Assembly: GCA_025529335.1 (NCBI GenBank)
Contig: JAMYHX010000004.1
Span: forward strand, 62,001 to 126,000
DNA length: 64,000 bases
DNA from: Rhizopus sp. PT2906
Taxonomy: Eukaryota; Mucoromycota; Mucoromycetes; Mucorales; Rhizopodaceae
Direction: 5' to 3'
Shown: positions 57,613 to 64,000 of the stretch, piece by piece
Numbering within the stretch: the stretch's first letter is position 1
Layout of the letters: the number at the start of each line of letters is the position of its first letter
Translations under genes and position numbers: made by a program
The notes under the pieces: generated by a model
The model's input: only the letters and a program-made list of their open reading frames with translations
Told to the model about the DNA's origin: nothing
Databases searched by the model: none

Positions 57613-59804
57613 TTATTGAATGCGTTGATGCTTAGCTTGACTTGATTCCTGTTCTTCCGATTTACGTTTTGAAGCAATGCTATTGTTAGCTGAATTCGCG
57701 TTCTTGATAACATCAGCATGACAAGTAGCATGATAGATCTTATCTTCCGCCAGCACAGCGTTCTTGTACATCCATTCTTCTTCATCGTCATTCCAAAAAT
57801 CAACAAACGTTTCACCACAGATAGGACACGTCTTTCTTTCGTCCGTATGTCTCACAACAGTATGCTTATCTGGATCAATGGTTTCTTCTGCTTTATCACC
57901 TTCATTTGATTTACCGGACTGACTTACGCCATCATGAAGAAATGTAGGTACTACACAAAATATTATTGAATATTATATCATGAGATGAATTACAATGTTT
58001 TACCTTGTTGGCTTGTAGATTCACCGCCTTCACCATGAATCCATTCGTCAACTGTGACAAACCATGAACGGGATAGCCCTCTCTTCACTCTTTCCTTCAT
58101 CCTTCTATTTTGTCTAAAATGCGAATCTAAATGAGCATCCATCTTTTGCTGTCCTTTTTCGGTTTTAGGATATCGGAAACCACATTGCTTGCATTGAAGA
58201 GGTTCAGCAGAATAAAGTAATTCAATAGCACCAGGCCGAGGAATTTGGAGGTCTTTGGAATCTAATAAAAATGGACCCATGCTCTCTAAACCCACTGGCT
58301 TGCCTGGAGTAGGATCCAAATAGCCCATGGAGGTTAGGCTTTTTAGTAGCTCGGCAGTATTCACTGGAGTTGCAGCAGGAGGAGAGGCCGTATAGGGAGC
58401 TGGGGATAAAATTGATGCAGTATTGATAATAGGTGATTTATTGACTAATGTAGGTGTACTATTTATTATGCTACTACTCACAGCTGAGTGACTAATGGTG
58501 GAAGTGCTAACGGAGGCAGTAGCAGCAGTAGTAGCACCCGTAGCCGCACTGTTACCCGCAGCAGTAACAGTATTAGCATTTATAATAGGAGCAACGGCAG
58601 TAGCTATAGGAGCAATAGTTCCATTAGTAGCACCAATATTTGTATTAGCCGTTGAAGCAATCTGAGATATGTATTGCTCAATAGAACTTGCTTGAGCAGC
58701 AGGTAATGTAGGCAAAATAGCTTTAATCTGTTTTTATTAAATTGTTAAGAGAGAGTTCAAGAATATATTCAATACAGGTAACTTACTTGTCCAATAAGTT
58801 GATTAACAGGATTACCTGTTGTGGGTTGTATGGTCTGTATAGGTTGTACTGGCTGTGCAGAGGGCATATTTAATGTATTCATTATAGGTTGGTACGCAGC
58901 ATTCATAGGTGATTGCTGAGGAAGAATGGATTGTAATTGAGACAAGAGATTAGCTGTGGTAGCTGATAACTATAATAAAGAGTTAAAAATATAATAATAG
59001 ATATATTAAAGTGCTAGTACTTGCCATAGGACTTTCTGGCTTGGTAGCTTGTTGTTGAGGAGGCGTTGCATTTTTAAGACGAGGATCTCTGTTATTTGAT
59101 TGAAGACGTGGATCCTGTGCAAGATAAATAATTAAATAAATTTATTATGGAAAAATATTGGTTGCTGTTGCATGATTACCTTTTTCACGAAATTTGGGTT
59201 AACGTGGATATTAATAGACTGTTGTTGTTGTTGTTGTTGCTGATTTCCCTGTTTTTCCCGAATGTACATGATTGATCTTTCAATAGGCTCAATGATATGA
59301 CGAGGAAAGACGGGTCGACCACCTGGCAAGCCATTCTTCCAAGTTTGCAGTAACCTTTCAAAGCTTTTTCGAACATTGGCATCACTTAGAGTGTAAGCAT
59401 CCAAGAAGGTATTGACCATATTTCTTCCAAATATTGAGATATAAACACCACCAACATTTTTACAAATGGAATCAATCAAATATAGCACAGGTAATTTTTG
59501 ACCAGCCGCATTCTAATGGTTGAGTTTATATATACTGTCATCTATGTAGTTTGCAATGTATACTTACATTTCTAAGCTGGTTTTCTATTTCCTTCACAAT
59601 GACAGCAGCCGCAGCTTGATTTTCTTGAGCCATGATTGTTAAATTGGTAATAATAGGTTTACTATTAAATGTAAGTTCAGACAGGGCCGTTCGATAGTTT
59701 CTTCGAAGCATTTCAAGATCTTTATTCTGCTGCTGCTGTTGTTGATGTTGTTGTTGCTGCTGATATTGTCTTCTTTGTTGATCATTCATTGTGTTTACAG
59801 ACAT
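57613..59804 (-). CDS. PCF11: Pcf11, CID-containing cleavage and termination factor
   Basis: Exons in transcript order: 59804-59568, 59512-59180, 59114-59025, 58969-58787, 58727-58004 and 57950-57613; 634 residues. A Gln-rich start precedes a CTD-interacting domain (TALSELTFNSKPIITNLTIM, LPVLYLIDSICKNVGGVYIS, FLDAYTLSDANVRKSFERLL, TWKNGLPGG). Then come a Gln-rich and Ala/Thr/Ser-rich linker and two zinc-finger regions: CKQCGFRYP with DAHLDSHF and SWFVTVDEW, and CPICGETFVDFWNDDEEEW with HATC. This is the full Pcf11 layout. Pcf11 bridges the RNA polymerase II CTD and cleavage factor IA for 3' end formation and termination. The third intron seems to use a GC donor (ATG then gcaagt). Convergent with VPS60. 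Confidence 0.93.
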
Positions 59805-61535
59805 TTTTAATTATAAAGAAAGCAGGTAATTTGAAATAGATTAACCTTTTTATATAAAAAAGAGTTCAAAAAGAGGATATATATAATGTGAAATATATTT
59901 AAACAAACAAAACTTTCTTTTGCGTAGAAAAGAAAAACCGTTAATATAAATTATTTATTCTTTTTCTTTGGTTCTCTTGTCTTTTTTTTTCGCTTTTCTT
60001 TTTCTTAAGCTTCTTTAAGTGTTTCAATAAGTAGAAAAGAAAAAAAGGGGGAAAGTTTATCTAAAGATGACTGTTTGTAATTCAAATCAGATACACATTA
60101 TATTACAACTTACCTTTAAAAAATAATAATGATAAAAGAGAGACGGGAAAAAAAAAAGTAAAATTAGAAAAGCAAGAAAAAATTTCTTTTTGGTTATTGA
60201 TGACGTTAATACCGGAGATTAAATATTAAATGATCATTGATTGGTACAACCAAATGGAGCGGCTCTTGTTTGAAATAACAGTCATAATGTTGTCTTTTAC
60301 ATGTTTTGCCTATCGCTAAAATCAACGATAATTTCATTCCAGAATATGATAAACTTGGTACTATTTATTTCACTAACAAAGCAGGTCTTGAATTTTTGCA
60401 TACTTGTCTAACTTGATGAAGGTTCCAATTTGCATGTTTTTGAGCAATATTATTGAACCATTGTTCAATAAGTACGCAAACTTTCCTAAGCTTGTCGAAA
60501 ACATAAGAATTTTTCTGCAAGACGCCGTTATGTTTCGTTTGGACCATAGACAGGAATTTATTGTTTCTGATAAATATCAAGGATGTACATAAGAATATTA
60601 AATAACGCCTGCTTCAACAAGAGAAACCTGAAAAAAGGGTAATATTCTTTAATGCTTTTCAATATTATCACGAAAAGACATTAGCGCATCAATATGTTAA
60701 TGAGCCGTATATTTTTATGAAAATTGATTTTATAAGGGTCATCTGCTTAGTCAATAAGTTCTTTTTCTTTCATGGTGTCATCTATGATAATTCTGCACAA
60801 TTTGACAGTTTGTCAAATGCGAGAACGTAAAAATGTATTTTAAGATGCCTTTAGGACCCCGGAGATTTTTTTGCAAGCCTTTGCCTCCCAAGCATTTTGA
60901 AAGAGTTGGGTAGAAAGTGAAGACAGCCATTTGGTGCATCACAATATGTGTGTATGCATGATGTATATATTTTCCGATAATCTTCATTCTGCCCAAGGAT
61001 TAAAATCAATTTTTATGAGTCAATTTGTGCTATAAACAAACCACGTACACAATCCGCTTGATTATATATAGTAAAACCAATTTCTATATGTTTGATGACG
61101 CTGCCATAAAATGTCTTCTTTTATGGTGTAGAAAGTTTCAATCAATCACTTTTATATATCCTTCAAGTTTCAGGATAATCGCACTGAGATTACTAGACCT
61201 TTTCAGACGCATGTGACAGACACCATTTTCATACTCTTTTGTAAGAAACATACTGTAGTAATAATAAAGAGAAACAGAGCCAAAGATAAGAGTGGATATA
61301 CCCTTGATTTCATGCAAAGTGATAGAGACACTTTGGAAACCCATGATGTCTTTTCCCAAGAGTCTATTTTTATTATAATCCTCCAGAGTTCATAGTATGA
61401 TGCATATTAAGAAAATGCTCCGAGGGTATATAATATGTAAACTATTTAAAGAGGCCTGTCTTTTTGCTTTTTTATATCTAGTTTTTCCATCCAATCTTTA
61501 CCCCTGAATAATCGCGATAATATCTTTTTCCAAAC
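59805..61535. other. Gene-free 1.7 kb between PCF11 and the Medusa-like gene
   Basis: The first 300 bp are very A/T-rich and should contain the PCF11 promoter. Beyond that, unrecognised frames (60365-60580 minus, 61138-61359 minus) and decayed-looking sequence. No gene supported. Confidence 0.4.
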
Positions 61536-62692
61536 ATGTCTTATATGTATACTCAAAACACAGAGAAGCGTAAAATCAATTGACTTTTTAATCTTGAAGA
61601 AACTTACATTGTTAATAATAGGTCATTCAGCTTATAATGCTTATACTTGGCCACCATACGATACCTATCCTCGCCGTGTTGCAGAGAGCTCTTCATTCAA
61701 TGAATTAGGTAAGAAAAAATTTCCGCACAATAAATCAAATCATCTGACGCACATTTCTCGGAGGAATAGGTCCTGCAACTCTGCCTTCAGGTGTTTTGAA
61801 AGAAAGCAGCCACCAAACAGTTCCGGATAGTTCAGGCTTTTTTAATTACATTGCCTATCCTGAAATGTCTGACAATAGTCCAGCTAGTACTTCTTCCGAT
61901 GGCCAGACGCCATACCTTAGCGATGAAAATACCATGGAAAGTCCTCCTGTCATGCACCATCATCCAATGAACAATCGACCTTATGGTGCTCCCTCTGCTT
62001 TTAGAAGCTACAATGGTAACGGTAGCCATATGGCAATACAAAGGCCACCAAAAATCCATAGACCACCCTCTAGACCGTCTCCTTCTTTCCACCACTTACT
62101 CAATGACGATAGTGCGGTATCCAGAATCGCCTACTCTTTCGAGTTCAGTCAGGTAGCGGACGTAACTATCGGATGGGATCCTGTCGAGGTTCGAAACGGG
62201 CGAAGACTTGTTGAATTCAAGATAGAACGAGAACTGATGAAGCCATCTCCTCAAAAGCACGCCGTACGCCAGATAACTGTCACCTATATGACATATCCAA
62301 CCAAGTACTATTGCAATTTGATCAGTCATGGTGAAGGCAGCAAACGAAAGGAAATCTTTACGCCATTAATCATATCTTGTATCCACTGGCCACAGCACGA
62401 AAACTACTTTGTCACCTCTTTTGATCTTATCACGATATTTAAGAAGCTGCTCGATAAGGAATTTGAAAAGCCCATTATAAACCGAATGAGAAGGCATCTT
62501 GAATGTTTGAAGCCTATCACAGTCTACCCAGATCGTATTGAAACCAGGGACTTTTTTGATAAAGTTGTCAGTTATACTTTACCAAAATCTGCAAGTATAT
62601 CCAAGGAATTTAAAGTATACCCTTGGTCTGAAATACAGGTAGCCTTAATCAAACTGGCTTCTAAGCTCCGTGAACAGTCTAGATTAAAGTAG
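61536..62692 (+). CDS. Medusa (MedA)-like developmental regulator
   Basis: Exons 61536-61569, 61622-61708 and 61770-62692; 347 residues. The N-terminal half is Ser/Pro/His-rich and disordered. The C-terminal half carries the conserved domain of the Medusa family of fungal regulators: RNGRRLVEFKIER, LIISCIHWPQHENYFVTSFD, then NRMRRHLECLKPITVYPD, RDFFDKVVSYTLPK and EFKVYPWSEIQVALIKLA. MedA of Aspergillus and its relatives (Acr1, Ren1) control conidiophore development. Identity is from recalled domain pattern. The protein is shorter than ascomycete MedA, mainly through a shorter N-terminus. No DNA-binding motif is obvious. Confidence 0.75.
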
Positions 62693-64000
62693 AAATATTT
62701 GTCGCGTTTGCTTAATGTCTTTTTCTAATAAAAATACATATTTTTTTTTTACATTCACTCTTGTCTTTTTCCCTATTTAACCTGAATACTTGTAGCGTAT
62801 TGTGCTAGCTCTTTTAATGAGCGTTGTACATTTCAAGGCTAAAAGCAAAAATAAGATGGCGTTGTGTTATTTAAAGCATACCAGCTGCCTCTTTCTTGGC
62901 TTTTCTAAAGTTGTAAAGCGATAAAAAGGCAGTTTTAAAGGGAGAACTGTCTATAAATTTACAAAGACACAACTAGCTTTTAGTCAATTCGGTTATTAAG
63001 TTCAGGAGTAACATAAAATCGAATGCGGTAGTTGTCGTTCAAGCATATCTATATACTGTATTTTTATTAATTATTGACATTAATTTTATAAAATGCTGTC
63101 ATAAAATAAAAAAATTATTTGCGTAAAAAGACGACAAAGAAAAATATGTTTGAATAAAACGACATCATGTCAAAAGAGAGAGAGAGAGGGATAATGAGTA
63201 TATGTAGAAAAAGAGAGAAACATATGTTAGTATTAGAGCACATATCCTAATATTAGTTTTACTTACCACCGAAGTGCATTCTGGGGAGAGTAGCGATAAC
63301 TACCCAGGATAGTTTAAACAAAAAAAAAAAAAGGAACGGAGGACAGAGAGAATCCAGAGCACAAGAAGAGGCAACTGGGAGAACGTTCCAGATATACACG
63401 CCAGAGAGCAAAGAGGGCGGAACAAGCGAGTCAGAGTAAGGACCATGAGGACAGGCTAGTTTTGCATTGCCAAATATGACTACATGTTCTTCTGATTTCA
63501 TGGAAAGACCGAATAAAGAATTTAAACTTTTACAAACAGACTAAAGAGGGCTATTTCTAATATTAAGTTAATTTCAACTCCAAGGCAGCCCACTTGTTAA
63601 TATTACGAAAATATTCTTGGCGACGACGAATTTACATTTCATGCAACATGAATTTTGTTCTCACCATGGGTGTATTTATTTTCGATCACAGGCGAATTTA
63701 CTTTCCGAAAAGAGTATATAACCCATCTTGATCTGTTAAGTTGATGCTCCCTTCATACGATACAAGTTTTCATACAACATAATACAAATATACCTTTCAT
63801 TCTAATGTATGTCTAATACATACGAATGTGTACATGACGGATCATGCTTCAGAAAAATGAGGAGGAGATGACACTTTATTCAAGTAGCTTAACTATAAAC
63901 TCAAGGGGCTTCATATGAAAAATAATGTTCAAAAGCGTACTAGGGCTCATATAAACATCTCTTTTTTCTTTAACAAATGTCTTGATAGCATTCTATTCAT
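62693..64000. other. Gene-free right end
   Basis: No gene recognised. A minus-strand frame at 63259-63501 (80 codons) lies in a locally GC-richer patch but has no known domain and may be element debris. The remainder is AT-rich. Confidence 0.35.

Noticed and set aside
60365..60580. 71-codon minus-strand frame as a transposase or gene fragment
   Set aside because: No motif could be matched to any family.
1..64000. CRISPR arrays, prophage or bacterial operons
   Set aside because: No regularly spaced identical repeats and no bacterial genes; all recognised genes are eukaryotic with spliceosomal introns.
1..64000. tRNA or rRNA genes
   Set aside because: I looked for B-box-like ggttcgaatcc motifs and conserved rRNA blocks and saw none convincing; a covariance-model scan could still find one.

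Overview
The window looks like nuclear DNA of an early-diverging filamentous fungus, most likely Mucoromycota (Mucorales-like). The sequence is AT-rich. Genes carry many short introns of about 45-90 bp with GT..(T)AG borders. The gene content is purely eukaryotic and fungal: an APSES regulator, a White Collar-1 type LOV/GATA photoreceptor, a Rom2-type RhoGEF, a Medusa-like regulator, a Zn2Cys6 factor and a DIRS-like tyrosine-recombinase retroelement. The phylum assignment is inference from gene style; no rRNA or tRNA gene was recognised.

Layout. 0-1.4 kb: the 3' part of a Tom20-like gene that continues in frame into a MYND finger and an eroded SET-like domain. 1.6-5.4 kb: transposon debris (Tc1-like HTH remnant, CACTA-ended MITE, DIRS-like remnant). 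5.4-8.8 kb: ribosomal protein uL2 and a Zn2Cys6 factor. 9-10.4 kb: inverted MITE copy. 10.5-18.7 kb: F-box/kelch protein, tetraspanin, EMC10-like protein, uL18 and a small basic coiled-coil protein. 19-25.4 kb: RING/LON-like E3, O-fucosyltransferase-like enzyme, FYR-domain protein and Gna1 acetyltransferase. 25.4-33.4 kb: three minus-strand regulators (Rom2-like RhoGEF, WC-1, StuA-like). 33.4-38.3 kb: repeat-rich, with a 45-residue orphan protein and a third MITE copy. 38.3-41.7 kb: bL17m diverging from an Iba57-like protein, followed by Tap42. 41.7-46.2 kb: gene-poor. 46.2-59.8 kb: dense (Set2, USP deubiquitinase, EST1/SMG-like PIN protein, eL14, Vps60, Pcf11). 61.5-62.7 kb: Medusa-like regulator. 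The rest has no gene I can support.

Genes were built by hand from open frames plus splice sites that keep the frame and restore conserved domains. Exon lists are therefore models and transcript ends are unknown. There is no operon-like pathway. Themes are ribosome and RNA processing (uL2, uL18, eL14, Pcf11, Set2, SMG-like), mitochondrial function (Tom20-like, bL17m, Iba57-like) and morphogenesis or signalling (WC-1, Rom2, StuA-like, Medusa-like, Tap42).

I did not find a clear new multi-gene system. The most unusual items are the Tom20-MYND-SET reading frame, a free-standing ZRSR-like N-terminal protein, four introns that appear to use GC donors, and small families of MITEs and element-end fragments spread across the window.
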